This document shows positions 21,816-32,978 of a DNA stretch of 64,000 nucleotides, piece after piece. Each line of letters begins with the position of its first letter. Within the stretch, counting starts at the first letter, position 1. The stretch is from Haematobia irritans. Lineage: Eukaryota; Arthropoda; Insecta; Diptera; Muscidae. The notes below the pieces were generated by a model. The model did no database searches. It was not told where the DNA came from and worked only from the letters and a program-made list of their open reading frames with translations. The stretch spans positions 82,182,003 to 82,246,002 of the forward strand of contig NC_134398.1 in NCBI RefSeq assembly GCF_050003625.1. The letters are read 5' to 3'. Position numbers and translations under genes: made by a program.

Positions 21816-22471
21816 CACTGAAAAAAATTTTGTCGTGAGGTCAAAGATGTCATGTCTTTACAATACGAATGCAAATTTTGCTTAGCATAGAAGACGCATT
21901 TCTCTAATATAAAGTTTTTTTCCTTGTCCAAAAGTCGATAAACTTTTCAATGAAGTTGTATTGTCCTTATAATTAAGTGATTTCACTTAAAAATGGGTAT
22001 CGTAATATGAAAGAAAAAATGTTTGGGCTAAGGTCAACTTGACTTTAATAATTCAGAAAAAATCTTTAAATTTAATGAAATTGTCTTTAAATTTGTTGTC
22101 TTTTTGCATCTTAATTGCAAAGCAAAAAATCGTTCAAAAATAGGACATGTTTTTCAATACTTTATTTTAAAGACGTTTTTACTTGAAAAATAGCATAATT
22201 TCTACTGGAAGTCGAGTCTGAATTTGGAAAATAAAGTTGTCGTTAACTCGTTTTTAAAGGACTTTCATAGCATATGAAGAAAAAAAGCTAAAAAAGCGAA
22301 AACTTAAAATTTGCTTCCTAGAAGCAAGTACTCAAAACCCAAATTAGAAAAGAGAATTGTGTCTTAAAAGTATCCTTACTTGTATTCTCCGCTTCTTTGG
22401 CTCGGAATCAATACCAAAATCTTTAAAGTAAAGACAAAATCTTTGGAACCGGGCATGCTTTTTTTTCAGTG
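21816..22471 (+). mobile_element. CACTG family A element, intact reference copy
   Basis: 656 bp from CACTGAAAAAAATTTTG to the final T run and CAGTG, with TA on both sides (21814-21815, 22472-22473). The host hAT sequence continues across it (CCTAATCTA / AATC). It has no coding capacity. Other copies in the window suggest TA or TG as the 2-bp target duplication. Confidence 0.9.
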
Positions 22472-23149
22472 TAATCAAAATCCTTAAAATTTTTTGCTGA
22501 GTAAGATATTGATATGAAATCGGGTTTCAATATATTTTTGTGATGTTTTGTTTTTCTTTTGTTCAATTGCTGAGTTGGACTAATTTTCTCTTACGTTCTT
22601 TTGTTTATAAAATTGAATTAAACTAAATTGATTTAATGTACAACTATTTTAGGCGCTTTATATGGTTATTACTTAAAATATTTAAAAAATTCCGAAAATT
22701 TCGGGATCTCGAAAAAAATCTCGGAAAATCCCGGGATCCCGGGATTCTGTATTTTGAAATCCCGAATCCCGGGATTTATAAAAATCGATCCCGAACGACA
22801 GCCTTAGTACATATACATATGGGGGCTATATCTAAACTTGATCCGATTTCTTCCAAACCAAGGACACCAAGGGCTAGATCGATTCAGGAGGTGATTCTGA
22901 GTCGATCGGTATATATTTTATGGGGTCTAAAATCAATATTTTTGGTAAATACAAATCCAAAAACAATCTTTCGATAATCTATCTAATATAAATTTCGCCA
23001 AGAATTGAAACTGCGTTCTGTAATTTTTATACCTTGAAGCACATTGTGGTATAATAACTTTGATCTGTCCTACCAGAGATTTTGAAAATATATACCGACT
23101 CAGAATATCCTCCTGAGTCGTTTAATATAAATCTAAAGTTTCTTTCATG

Positions 23150-23440
23150 GTGGGTTTACTTTTTTCTGGGTGTAGTTTTCAGTAACAATCATCGAGTAAG
23201 ATCGTGTAAGACAATAAGGAAGCCCTTTGCTCAAAATGGGAGAAAAGCATACAATACATACATACAATCATGTGTTCTATTTATAGAATAGTTTCAAAGG
23301 CAAAAACTAACACATATTTCCAAGAAGTTTAAATTCATCAACTACAGGGTGATTCATTCTTATTTAATTTATATTAAAAGTGGGCTTCGAAATAATGCAC
23401 ATTAAAAGTGTGGTATGGATATACAATGAACCCACGCAAT
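23150..23440 (+). repeat. Interspersed repeat, inverted counterpart of 8495-8760
   Basis: It starts ACTTTTTTCTGGGTG, contains CTACAGGGTGATTCATTC and ends CAATGAACCCACG. Confidence 0.6.
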
Positions 23441-24040
23441 TTATATAATATTAAGGGTAAATTTTTCTTTTTTAAATAATGAAATTTTTATTAAGAGAAA
23501 GTTTATAATCTTTGCTTCAAAAAATTTTTTTTCACTAAATTTAGGACACACATTTTGAAAATTTGCGTCCCTTCGTTAAAGTTACATGTCTTTAAACTAA
23601 GGCAAAATTTTCCTTAAAGTAAAGAAACACATTTTTGATTTAACCCAGACAGTCATCCTTCGTCAAAATGACGACGCGTAATTTAATTTTCGATTTAGAA
23701 AGCATTTTAGTCTATTGGGAAATGGTAAATTTAAGTTATACTAATTCGACGGTTTATGAATTTTTGTTTTATACTAATTAAAACCGAATTGAATAAGAAA
23801 ATAAATTCAAGTTTGATTCACTTTTTCGATCATGATGAAAATTATAGCGTCTTGAAATGAGCCGCAGTCAAAATGACGAAGAATGACGTTAATGTACAAA
23901 AAAAGGATAACTGTCCAGGGTTAAAGAAATCGTCCTTAAATTAACTGAAATGTTGAATCTTTAGATTTAAGATAAAAACGCTTCAAATATAGGCTAAGAC
24001 TTGTTTTGAGGATTTAGGATTTTTGGAATTAAGAATCATT
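23441..24040 (+). repeat. Family B CACTG-type repeat interrupted by a piggyBac-like element
   Basis: The sequence matches 8100-8470 inverted. Across the insertion the host would read CATTTTTGATTTAAAGAAAT, exactly as at 28832-28851. Confidence 0.7.
23644..23920. mobile_element. piggyBac-like miniature element
   Basis: 277 bp flanked by TTAA on both sides (23640-23643, 23921-23924). The ends are CCCAGACAGTCATCC and (inverted) CCCTGGACAGTTATCC. CGTCAAAATGACG palindromes lie near both ends. TTAA plus a CCC start is the piggyBac signature. No transposase. Confidence 0.85.
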
Positions 24041-24424
24041 TTTTCATCAACTTATGTATTTTGAGCTGCTGAATTCGAAAAAAAGGTTTAAAAAATTTTT
24101 ATGGAACAGTTTTTCAGATATCCCGTTATTTTTAAAATTTCGCTCTTTTTTCACTTATCTCGAGTTAAAAATGTCCGATTATATCGTTGTTGGTAATAAG
24201 ATGACAAATAATCGTGTGTAATTAGATCTGTGAAAAGTTAAGTGGTTCAAAAAACATCAATGCGAAAATCAAAGTTTTCAAAAAAAAAATCGTATTTTAG
24301 AATCGACCTTTTCCGCCAGAAAAGTATAAGCCACTTAAAAAGATTTTTTTCTCTTCGTGGTCGTATATTTTTTTAAAAATTAAAAAATTTTCATCAAGTG
24401 TACATGACATTTTTTTTTTGTAGT
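24041..24424. other. No feature recognised
   Basis: AT-rich sequence with long A and T runs; no repeat partner or frame with a recognisable domain was noticed. Confidence 0.5.
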
Positions 24425-24689
24425 GTAATAACATGAGAATTGAACCTGCTTTCTTTAATTGTTATGCCTTAGCCCACATAGTGGTCAGGGTTTAATAATT
24501 TTGATCTGTCCTGCCAGAGATATTGAAAATATATCCGATCGACTCAGAATCACCTCCTGAGTCGATCTAGTAGTTGATATCCGTCCGTCATGTTGCAGGA
24601 TTCCGGCTGCAATTTTTAATCGATTTTGATTAAATTCGGTACATGGTGTTTTCTTTGCTCTATTGATTGCTATTTATTTTTTACATATA

Positions 24690-25622
24690 AAGGGTGATTT
24701 GTTAAGAGCTTGATAACTTTTAAAAAAAAAAAACGCATAAAATTTGCAAAATCTCATCGGTTCTTTATTTGAAACGTTAGATTGGTCCATGACATTTACT
24801 TTTTGAAGATAATTTCATTTAAATGTTGACCGCGGCTGCGTCTTAGGTGGTCCATTCGGAAAGTCCAATTTTGGGCAACTTTTTCGAGCATTTCGGCCGG
24901 AATAGCCCGAATTTCTTCGGAAATGTTGTCTTCCAAAGCTGGAATAGTTGCTGGCTTATTTCTGTAGACTTTAGACTTGACGTAGCCCCACAAAAAATAG
25001 TCTAAAGGCGTCAAATCGCATGATCTTGGTGGCCAACTTACCGGTCCATTTCTTGAGATGAATTGTTCTCCGAAGTTTTCCCTCAAAATGGCCATAGAAT
25101 CGCGAGCTGTGTGGCATGTAGCGCCATCTTGTTGAAACCACATGTCAACCAAGTTCAGTTCTTCCATTTTTGGCAACAAAAAGTTTGTTAGCATCGAACG
25201 ATAGCGATCGCCATTCACCGTAACGTTGTGTCCAACAGCATCTTTGAAAAAATACGGTCCAATGATTCCACCAGCGCACAAACCACACCAAACAGTGCAT
25301 TTTTCGGGATGCATGGGCAGTTCTTGAACGGCTTCTGGTTGCTCTTCACTCCAAATGCGGCAATTTTGCTTATTTACGTAGCCATTCAACCAGAAATGAG
25401 CCTCATCGCTGAACAAAATTTGTCGATAAAAAAGCGGATTTTCTGCCAACTTTTCTAGGGCCCATTCACTGAAAATTCGACGTTGTGGCTCGTTAGTAAG
25501 TCTATTCATGATGAAATGTCAAAGCATACTGAGCATCTTTCTCTTTGACACCATGTCTGAAATCCCACGTGATCTGTCAAATACTAATGCATGAAAATCC
25601 TAACCTCAAAAGAATCACCCTT
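24690..25622 (-). mobile_element. DD41D mariner (rosa-like), internal-deletion derivative 1
   Basis: The inverted ends AAGGGTGATT / AATCACCCTT are flanked by TA (24688-24689, 25623-25624). It is 933 bp. It is nearly identical to 32979-33910 over about 770 bp (only a few differences seen by eye), so it is among the youngest elements here. Confidence 0.92.
24796..25509 (-). CDS. Mariner-like transposase, DD41D, lacking the DNA-binding N-terminus
   Basis: The 237-codon frame is intact from ATG to stop. D35 (LFSDEAHFW), D128 (FQQDGATCHTA) and D170 (CDLTPLDYFLWG) form a catalytic triad with 41 residues between the second and third, the spacing of the rosa/DD41D branch of IS630-Tc1-mariner. The first seven residues (MNRLTNE) are fused directly to PQRRIFSEWALEKL. 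The helix-turn-helix region that should lie between them is deleted, making the protein about 100 residues shorter than usual. The catalytic domain could fold but should not bind the terminal repeats by itself, so activity is unlikely. Only element sequence flanks it. Confidence 0.88.
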   Translation of the reverse strand: MNRLTNEPQRRIFSEWALEKLAENPLFYRQILFSDEAHFWLNGYVNKQNCRIWSEEQPEAVQELPMHPEKCTVWCGLCAGGIIGPYFFKDAVGHNVTVNGDRYRSMLTNFLLPKMEELNLVDMWFQQDGATCHTARDSMAILRENFGEQFISRNGPVSWPPRSCDLTPLDYFLWGYVKSKVYRNKPATIPALEDNISEEIRAIPAEMLEKVAQNWTFRMDHLRRSRGQHLNEIIFKK

Positions 25623-25920
25623 TATATGTATTGCCCGATTTCAACAAACGCTTATTTTCTAACCGATCGTCGCGAATTTTACCTCAAAAATACTTTACAT
25701 ATAGCTCCCTTTTTTATTAACTGATCGCAAATTTGGTAAACAGCAATCTTTTGTGCTATCAACCAAACCTTCAAAATATCGTTGATTTATACTTAGATGT
25801 AGTTCCCAAACAAATGTTTCTGCCGATTTTGCAGAATTTACCTAAGAACCGTATATTTGTTCATAATAATAAAGAACTACTGGAGAAGTAGATATAATAT
25901 TATGCATTGATGCCGTAAAC

Positions 25921-25980
25921 GAAACGTCAACTCAAATGCTTGTAGTATGTTCGTACTACAAGCATTTGAGTTGACGTTTC
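25921..25980. repeat. Perfect 27-bp inverted repeat with 6-nt loop
   Basis: GAAACGTCAACTCAAATGCT... is followed after TGTTCG by its exact reverse complement. The left half equals the flank of the mariner at 4923. Confidence 0.95.
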
Positions 25981-26003
25981 GGTTAGAAGTGTTCGATATT
26001 TTT

Positions 26004-26072
26004 TGTGGTTTAGTATGTTAAGGCTTTCTGTTAAGGAGCACCAGATCCAGGTTCGACCCTCGGTGGGGTTGG
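26004..26072 (+). repeat. tRNA-like module
   Basis: GTGGTTTAGTATGTTAAGGC (A-box-like) and CCAGGTTCGACCCTCGG (B-box-like, good TTCGA loop) are followed by a T run that could act as a Pol III terminator. Related, more decayed modules lie at 4845-4905 and 3276-3345. Confidence 0.55.
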
Positions 26073-26227
26073 AAAACTTTTTTCAAATTGTAAAAATTAG
26101 ACAATTTTTTTATTTCTTCATTCAAATGAACTACCAGAATACAACTTCAACAGCAGCGCAAAATAGTACTTCCATTCTATGACAAGCTCATGTAAAATTT
26201 TAGAAGCCTTTTTGCTGGGTAGTTATG

Positions 26228-26695
26228 TTTGCGTACGCCCAGAAAAAATACAACGGAATTTCTTATAGCCGGTTTAATTAAATTTTAGTTCAGGAAAATC
26301 AGTTTATTTTAGTTCAATATTTATTGCCGAATGTGAGAAAATGTTTTAATTATTTTTTGCTTACTTTTAGACGTGAACTAAAAATGAGAACAAAAAAGTT
26401 TTATACAAATGATGTACACAATTTTACTAAATATGAAAATAGTTCATATTTTCATAATAATTTTCATAAGTTTAAAAAATAATTAAATTTTACTTAAGTT
26501 GACTTCTCTAGAACATCATATAGCGCTAAAGACATATGTATTTCAAATCTTTAATTCCAATTGTTTTCCAAAATGAAACTTTAATGAACAACAGAAAAAA
26601 TGTTTTATTTATATTAAATTATCTTCAATTTGGCAAAAGTTGTATAATGGTGCAGTTTCTAAAATATTCTAGTTAAAATTTTCTAATATAGACCT
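26228..26695. repeat. E-type repeat (CCCAGAAAAAAT end, GAACTAAAAT-rich)
   Basis: It shares the order CCCAGAAAAAA, ATAGCCG, TTTTAGTTCA, GACGTGAACT and CATATAGCGCTAA with 39884-40344 and 56806-57190. Confidence 0.6.
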
Positions 26696-26696
26696 A

Positions 26697-27262
26697 CACT
26701 GAAAAAAAGCGTGCCCGGTTCCAAAGATTTTGTCTTTACTTTAAAAATGTTGGCATTGATTCCGTGCCAAAGAAGCGGAGAATACAAATAAGGATACTTT
26801 TAAGACACAATTGTCTTTTAAATTTGGGTTGTGTGTACTTGCTTCTAGGAAGCAAATTTTATTTTTTTTTTTGTTTTTTCCTTCATATGCTATCGAAGTC
26901 CTTTAAAATCGAGTTAACGACAACTTTATTTTCCACATTCAGACTCGACTTCCAGTAGAAATTAGGCTATGTTTCAAGTAAAAAACGTCTTTAGAATAAA
27001 GTGTTGAAAATCATGTCCCATTTTTGAACGATTTGTTGCTTTGTAGTGAAGATGCAAAAAGACAACAAATTTGAAGACAATTTCATTAATTTTAAAGAAT
27101 TTTTATGAATTATTTAAGTCAAGTTGACATTAGCCCTAAAATTTTTTCTTTCATGTTATGATAGCCATTTTTAAGTCAAGTCAATTGTAAGGACAATACG
27201 ACTTCATTGAAAAGTTTATCAACTTTTAGACAAGGAAAAAAAACTTTATTTTTTTTAAATTT
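26697..27262 (-). mobile_element. CACTG family A element, one end replaced
   Basis: It starts CACTGAAAAAAAGCGTG after TA. The far end stops in a T run near 27262 and joins sequence like 23170-23230. Confidence 0.75.
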
Positions 27263-27264
27263 TT

Positions 27265-27343
27265 TTGGGTCTAGTTTTCAGTAACAATAATCGAGTAAAA
27301 CCGTGTAAGACAATAAGAAAGCCCTTTGATCAAAATGGGAGAA
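27265..27343. repeat. Short fragment of the 8481/23150 repeat
   Basis: GGTCTAGTTTTCAGTAACAA and CCCTTTGATCAAAATGGGAG match 23168-23245. Confidence 0.6.
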
Positions 27344-27399
27344 AAGTCAGTCTAGATGAGTACTCGTGTGATTCTGTATAACACTGTGACGCAAAATTC

Positions 27400-27808
27400 T
27401 ACTTTCAAAAATTCACTTATACCAGCCGAAAGTACTCGATGAGAGCAGAAAAGTAATTTCTGGATTTTTCTAGATTGGTTGCCGTTCGTCGTTTATGAGC
27501 CTCTAAAATTAAGTCGCCAAATTCTTTGGGCACTTTTTTGCAATTTTTGGATGGCCATATCTCCAAAAATGCTGTGAATTCGTTTTTGATGTGTTTAGCA
27601 AAGTTGTAGCTCTTGACACGGCCAACAAATATGCTGAATACATTAGTTCGGAAAATTTTCATCTTCATTCTCAAATTCGCAGAAATATTGAAAAAATGAC
27701 CGAAATCACCGATTTTTTCGTTTTTCGACTACATTTCTATTCCGAACAGTTGTTTTCCGGAGCTTTCTGGAGGTTCAAATTTCTTCCGATCCGGTTGAAG
27801 TTGTACAT
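27400..27808 (-). repeat. Inverted counterpart of 4367-4760
   Basis: It has the same landmark order on the opposite strand (see 4367-4760). The two 85-88-codon frames here are repeat-derived. Confidence 0.6.
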
Positions 27809-27811
27809 GTG

Positions 27812-28353
27812 CACTGAAAAAAATATTGTCGTGAGGCCAAAGATTTCATGTCCTTAAAAGACGAATGCAAATTTTGCTTTGCATGGAAGACGCATTTCTC
27901 TAATATAAAGCATTTTTTCTCGTCCAAAAGTCGATAAACTTTTCAATGAAGTCGTATTGTCCTTATAATTAAGTGATTTGATTAAAAATTGTTATCATAA
28001 CATGCAAGAAAACATTTTTGGGCTAAGGTCAACTTGACAACAAAGCAAAAATTCGTTTAAAAATAGGACATGTTTTTCAACACTTTATTTTAAAGACGTT
28101 TTTACTTGAAATACAGCATAATTTCTACTGGAAGTCGAGTCTGAATTTGGAAAATAAAATTGTCGTTAACTCATTTTTAAAGGACTTTGATAGCATATGA
28201 AGAAAAAAAGTTGAAAAAAAAAACGAAAAATTAAAATTTGTGTCTTAAAAGTATCCTTACTTGTATTCTCTGCTTCTTTGGCTCGGAATCAATACCAAAA
28301 TTTTTAAAATAAAGACAAAATCTTTGGAACAGGACATGCTTTGTTTTTGAGTG
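27812..28353 (+). mobile_element. CACTG family A element, internally shortened
   Basis: It begins CACTGAAAAAAATATTGTCG and ends in GAGTG, flanked by TG on both sides (27810-27811, 28354-28355). About 100 bp of the middle is missing relative to 21816-22471. Confidence 0.85.
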
Positions 28354-28359
28354 TGGTGT

Positions 28360-28620
28360 TACTATATGGCGTATATGGAGCAAAATTTCATCGCGGTTGA
28401 AATTGTGCACATTGTGTAAGAATATGGTCTCTAACAACCAAGCAAATATTGGTCCATGTCAGTGCATATTTATAAACATCCCCAAGGTAAGCCGACACCC
28501 ATATTTCACATTTGGCTCTCTAATTCCGCTCAAAAATTGGTTCATATCTGTTCAACATTATTTATAGACCCCTCAACAGCGTTGCCATAAGGAAGTTTTA
28601 GTTTGGACCAACATTTTATC
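28360..28620 (-). repeat. 153-bp-family fragment, subfamily c-like
   Basis: TATGGTCTCTAACAACCAAG and ATTGGTCCATGTC correspond to 17075-17110; one unit and a bit. Confidence 0.5.
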
Positions 28621-28675
28621 ACAATTGGACCAAAATTCGTACCAGCGGACCATTTTTTCCAAATTAAATTATGTA

Positions 28676-29193
28676 CACTGAACAAAATTTTAACGTGATA
28701 TTAAATTTCTTTAAAATGATGAAATGTTAATTATCAATTTTTTTCCATTGAATTTAGGACACAAATTTTGTAAATTTGCGTCCCTCCGTTAAAGTTCGAA
28801 CTAAGGTTTATTTTCCTGAAAGTAAAGAAACACATTTTTGATTTAAAGAAATTGTCCTTAAATTAACTGAAACTTTAGATTTATGATAAAAACGATTCAG
28901 ATATAGACTAAGACTTTTTTGGGGGTTAACATCTTTGATTTAAAGTTTTTTTGGCATTAAGAAAACATTGTTTACTTTGAAGTATCCGTTATAATTTGGA
29001 TTTTTAAACTGGCGTTTGTTTGTACGTGAGATCTGTATTCTAATTTAAATTTTATTGGTCCTAGATTTAAAGCCAGATAGGTCGCTAAAAAATGTCTTTC
29101 TTTTAAAGAAGCCGCATCTTTGGCTCGGAATCAATACCAAAATCCTTAAGGGAAGGTCAAAATCTTTGGATCCAAGTAACCTTTTTTTGAGTG
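28676..29193 (+). mobile_element. CACTG family B element, complete
   Basis: CACTGAACAAAATTTTAACG to GAGTG, flanked by TA (28674-28675, 29194-29195). It contains the intact TTAA site that is occupied by the piggyBac-like element at 23644. Confidence 0.8.
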
Positions 29194-29278
29194 TAATAGT
29201 TAAAAATTTGGAAAAAAATTACTTCGATAGAAAATTTTGTTAAATTTTTATTTCTATTCAAAATTTTTATTTCTATTA

Positions 29279-29880
29279 TGCTGTCATTCGGGATCGATTT
29301 TTAAAAATCCCAGGATTCGGAATTTGAAAATATTGAATCCCGGGATCCTGAAATTTTCGGGATTTTTAAAATATTTTAAGTAATAACAATCTACAGCGCC
29401 ATTTAACCAATTTACTTTAATTCAATTATAGTTCATCTCAACATTGTGAAGAAAATATTATGACAACAATAAATAGAAAAGCCATTTTATATCACTATCT
29501 TACTCAGCAAAACATTTTAGGGATTAGGTTGGATTAGGTGAATTTTCGTACACCTGTGGTAATCCTTTTATTCTTTGATTTAAGTAATAATATCAAGGCG
29601 TCCAAATTTTTATCAGATAAAAGCGAACTTTCCATATTTTCGACTGACCTTTTATTTACGTATTTATTCAGCTATGGTAAGCCAGATTGAAGATAAATTC
29701 ATGAATACAATAAGTTTATAATTACATTAAAGTTAAAAAAATATTTATTAAGAAAAAATTATTAAGGATTAAAAAAAACTGGGTTTAATGATCAAAATAG
29801 ATTTGTTTTAATAAATTGGTTTTTATATTGCTTTTTATATTATGTGGCACGAATTCCATTTCACATGAACTTATTATTCA
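29279..29880. mobile_element. hAT-type TAGGGCTGTC family, fourth copy, truncated
   Basis: It starts within the terminal repeat (TGCTGTCATTCGGGATCG). It follows the family through CAATCTACAGCGCC and CACGAATTCCATTTCACATG, and lacks the far end. Confidence 0.7.
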
Positions 29881-29884
29881 AAGG

Positions 29885-30420
29885 ACATTATGGATCCGTG
29901 CGCCTTCTACCCCCTTACAGTAGTTAATTCGGGAGACCGCCGAATATCAGGATTATATCAAACCCTTTTCGATATAAACCAACTTTGAGATATCCTATTA
30001 TTATATTTCAGCTCTTAAACAGTCCTAAAAATTACGTTTTCTGGAAGACCCATATGTTAAATGCGGAGGTGGTCCTTTATGGGGGCTATACCACGACATG
30101 GATCGATGCACATCACCATTCTGACCATTGGAGGGTCCAACATACCTCCAGATTTCATACAAATCGGATACAAATTTAGGTGTCTGGAAGCCAAGGAAGT
30201 CAAATCGGGGGATCGATCCATATGTGGTCTATACTAAACCATGGACCGATATAAACCATATTTCGTCCATCTATTTATGGACATAAATACCCCTATATTT
30301 CCAATTGCATGCAATTTAGGTTTATATGGGGGCTATATCAAAACATGAACCGGCATATCCCATCTTTGGCCTTGATCTCCAAGTAGACAAAAATCAAGAA
30401 TATATGAACCTTACACCGAG
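29885..30420. repeat. 153-bp-family-like sequence, diverged
   Basis: Several TATGGGGGCTATA landmarks (30081, 30328) and ACCATGGACCGATATAAACC occur. The spacing is irregular and no end is clear. Confidence 0.45.
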
Positions 30421-30559
30421 AAAAACATGTTCGGCTACAAATTTTAACTAACAGAAAATAATCTTTGCTTTAAAACATTTTTCTTTAAATTTAGGGCAGG
30501 AAATTTTTGAATTCGCATACGCCCGCTAAGTCATATGTCTTTGAATGAGGCCACTTCAA

Positions 30560-31785
30560 TTATATGTTGGAGCTATGTCTAAATCTGGACTGATTTCAAT
30601 CAAATTTGATACATACTATCAATTGTACTCCTTGTGCAAAATTTAAAGAAAATCAACACAAAAACCTACATTCTAGGGCCATATAAGTGCATATCGGGCG
30701 ATATATGCACTGAAAAAATATTGTCGTGAAGTCAAAGGTTTCATGTCCTTAAAATACGAATGCAAATTTTGCTTAGTTTAGAAGACGCATTTCTCTAATA
30801 TAAAGTTTTTTTTCCTTGTCCAAAAGTCGATAAACTTTTCTTTGAAGTCGTATTGTCCTTATAATTAAGTGATTTGACTTCAAAATGGGTATCATAACAT
30901 GAAAGAAAAAATTTTAGGGCTAACGTCAACTTGACTTTAATAATTCATAAAAATTCTTTAAAATTAATGAAATTGTCTTCAAATTTGTTGTCTTTTTGCA
31001 TCTTCACTACAAAGCAAAAAATCGTTCAAAAATAGGACATGATTTTCAACACTTTATTTTAAAGACGTTTTTTACTTGAAACATAGCCTAATTTCTACTG
31101 GAAGTCGAGTCTGAATGTGGAAAATAAAGTTGTCGTTAACTCGATTTTTGTTGAAAAAAACCAATCTTGATTTAAACTTGTGAAACCGTTTATTCAAATT
31201 TTGGTATCTTTTGGTAGAAGTTTTTCAACAATTAAATTATTTTTATGTATACTGACAATATGTGAAAAGTTATACAAATTTCAATGATATTTTGATTTAT
31301 ATAAAATCTGGTATGCACAAGTAACAATTATTAACAATTTTAAAGGAGTTCGATAGCATATGAAGGAAAAAACAAAAAAAAATTAAAATTTGCTTCCTAG
31401 AAGCAAGTACACAAAACCCAAATTTAAAAGACAATTGTGTCTTAAAAGTATCTTTACTTGTATGCTCCGGTTCTTTGGTTCGGAATCAATACCAAAATTG
31501 TTAAAGTAAAGACAAAATCTTTAGAAACGGGCATGCTATTTTTTTGAGTGTGGGAGATACATTGAGGCGATTTCTTTCAAAATCAAAAGGGTTCTATGCT
31601 GCTGAAATTTTTAGTATATTGGAATAAAAGTCGATTAAGTCGATTGGAAAAAACTTTACATTGGTATATGTTTTTGTACTGCCCCATATAGCCAAATTTC
31701 CCGATTTGATGATATAAACGTCGCAACTTTTATGCGATTTGCCTCAATTTAGAAACCTAAAAGCATTTTGTTAGTCCATAACAAG
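30560..31785 (+). repeat. 153-bp-family subfamily a copy split by a CACTG element
   Basis: 30560-30707 and 31551-31785 rejoin as CGATATATGGGAGATAC when 30708-31550 is removed. The first part holds one unit with TTCAATCAAATTTG and TCCTTGTGCAAAATTT. Confidence 0.65.
30708..31550 (+). mobile_element. CACTG family A element with an extra internal segment
   Basis: CACTGAAAAAATATTGTCG to GAGTG, flanked by TG (30706-30707, 31551-31552). About 200 bp at 31147-31345 is absent from other copies and may be a later insertion. Confidence 0.85.
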
Positions 31786-31786
31786 T

Positions 31787-32415
31787 AAGTAAAGTCTATA
31801 TTATACACACCACTTTGTGGATCCATATTTTCGATACCATCTCAAATCCTTAGTTGCGTTATATACCCAATGGTATATGCTCCCAATTGGAAATTTTTTA
31901 AATCTACAGACATTTTTATGCAATTTCGAAAAACTTAATTTACGATTTATTAATCGAAAGATATGTATTAGAGGTATAGGAAAAGTTGATTTTTACTCAT
32001 TTTTACATTTGCAGTGCCGATTTTATAAGGAAATGGGGGTATTTTGGCTATATTAACCCAATTCGGAAAAACAATAAAATGGGAGCTATATCTAAATCTC
32101 AAACGATTTCAATCAAATGTAGCACCCTAGAGTATAATGCTAATTGTACTCCTTGTGCAAAATTTCAAGTAAAACTCTAGCTTATATATAAATATGTTAA
32201 GTCCATATCGGGTGAAAGATATATATGGGAGCTATATTTAAATCTGAACCGATCAATAGTGTCCTATTCTGATCCAAAACAGAAACGTGTGTCAGTCGAT
32301 TAGAATAAAATTGCGACCTGGACTTTTATTACAAAAATGTGTTCACAGACAGATGCACGGACAGAGGGACATCGACTCAGGGACCGATACCCCATGTGTC
32401 TATCTCGCCAACATT
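31787..32415 (+). repeat. 153-bp-family subfamily a copy, shortened
   Basis: Head ACAAGTAAGTAAAGTCTATA and CACCACTTTGTGGATCC, then two GGGAGCTATAT landmarks (near 32080 and 32227). The tail resembles 7900-8040. Confidence 0.65.
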
Positions 32416-32419
32416 TAGT

Positions 32420-32767
32420 TGTTACAAACATATGCACTACACTTCTATCAAAAGTTATGATTAATATTGTTTAATTAATATTAGCCTATGACTAAAGTTT
32501 TAAAAAATATTCAATGTAAAACGGTCAAAAGGCTTTGTTCGGTTAAAGTGGTCTAAGTAATTTTTAGCCATGTTCTATTATCATTATTTTGAGATCGTAA
32601 ATACTAAAAAAGCTATAATAAATATGATTTTAAGACCGAAAACAAGGGTATTTCTATCTTATACGGGGTTTGAGAAATTTCAAAAACAAAACTTTGAACT
32701 TGCTTCCTGTAAAATTCACTTTTTAGACTTAGCGTACTTTGAATGAAGCAGTCGATATATCAGATAT
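32420..32767. other. No feature recognised
   Basis: About 350 bp without a repeat partner or informative frame. Confidence 0.45.
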
Positions 32768-32978
32768 ACATGGACGAAAAAGACTGTCTGAGTGTAAAAA
32801 TTATATGTTTCGAACTCAAATTTGTTAACACAATATTTTTAAGTGAAAGCATATAATGTTAATAAACTTGCTTAACATGTTTGGGAAATATATGTTAATA
32901 TGTTGGAACATATTATGTTTGGGACATAAAATGTTTGTAAATATAATACGCTTGGATTTGCATCCAATTATATTAATA

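Larger units (their letters stand above)
20554..22806. mobile_element. hAT-type element TAGGGCTGTC, third copy, itself interrupted twice
   Basis: The ends are TAGGGCTGTC and GACAGCCTTA, flanked by the 8-bp duplication GTACATAT (20546-20553, 22807-22814). Both ends are rich in TCCCGGGATT repeats able to fold. Removing the pogo-like element and the CACTG element leaves about 0.86 kb. No transposase is seen. Confidence 0.9.
20330..23130. repeat. 153-bp-family subfamily d copy, host of a nested insertion
   Basis: 20330-20553 and 22807-23130 join into one copy if the hAT-type element at 20554-22806 is removed: the host reads CGGCGGTACATATACATATG across the gap. The outer parts match 9680-10250 inverted. 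Confidence 0.75.
24425..25920 (-). repeat. 153-bp-family subfamily d copy split by a mariner
   Basis: 24425-24689 and 25623-25920 are the inverted counterpart of 5640-6240. The flanks ATTTTTTACATA and TGTATTGCCCGATTTC adjoin the mariner. Confidence 0.8.

Noticed and set aside
8090..24060. Extension of the palindrome out to about 8-24 kb
   Set aside because: Flanking repeats at 8100-10250 and 20330-24040 are inverted relatives, but the segments between them and the palindrome do not pair; these families are common, so chance placement is sufficient.
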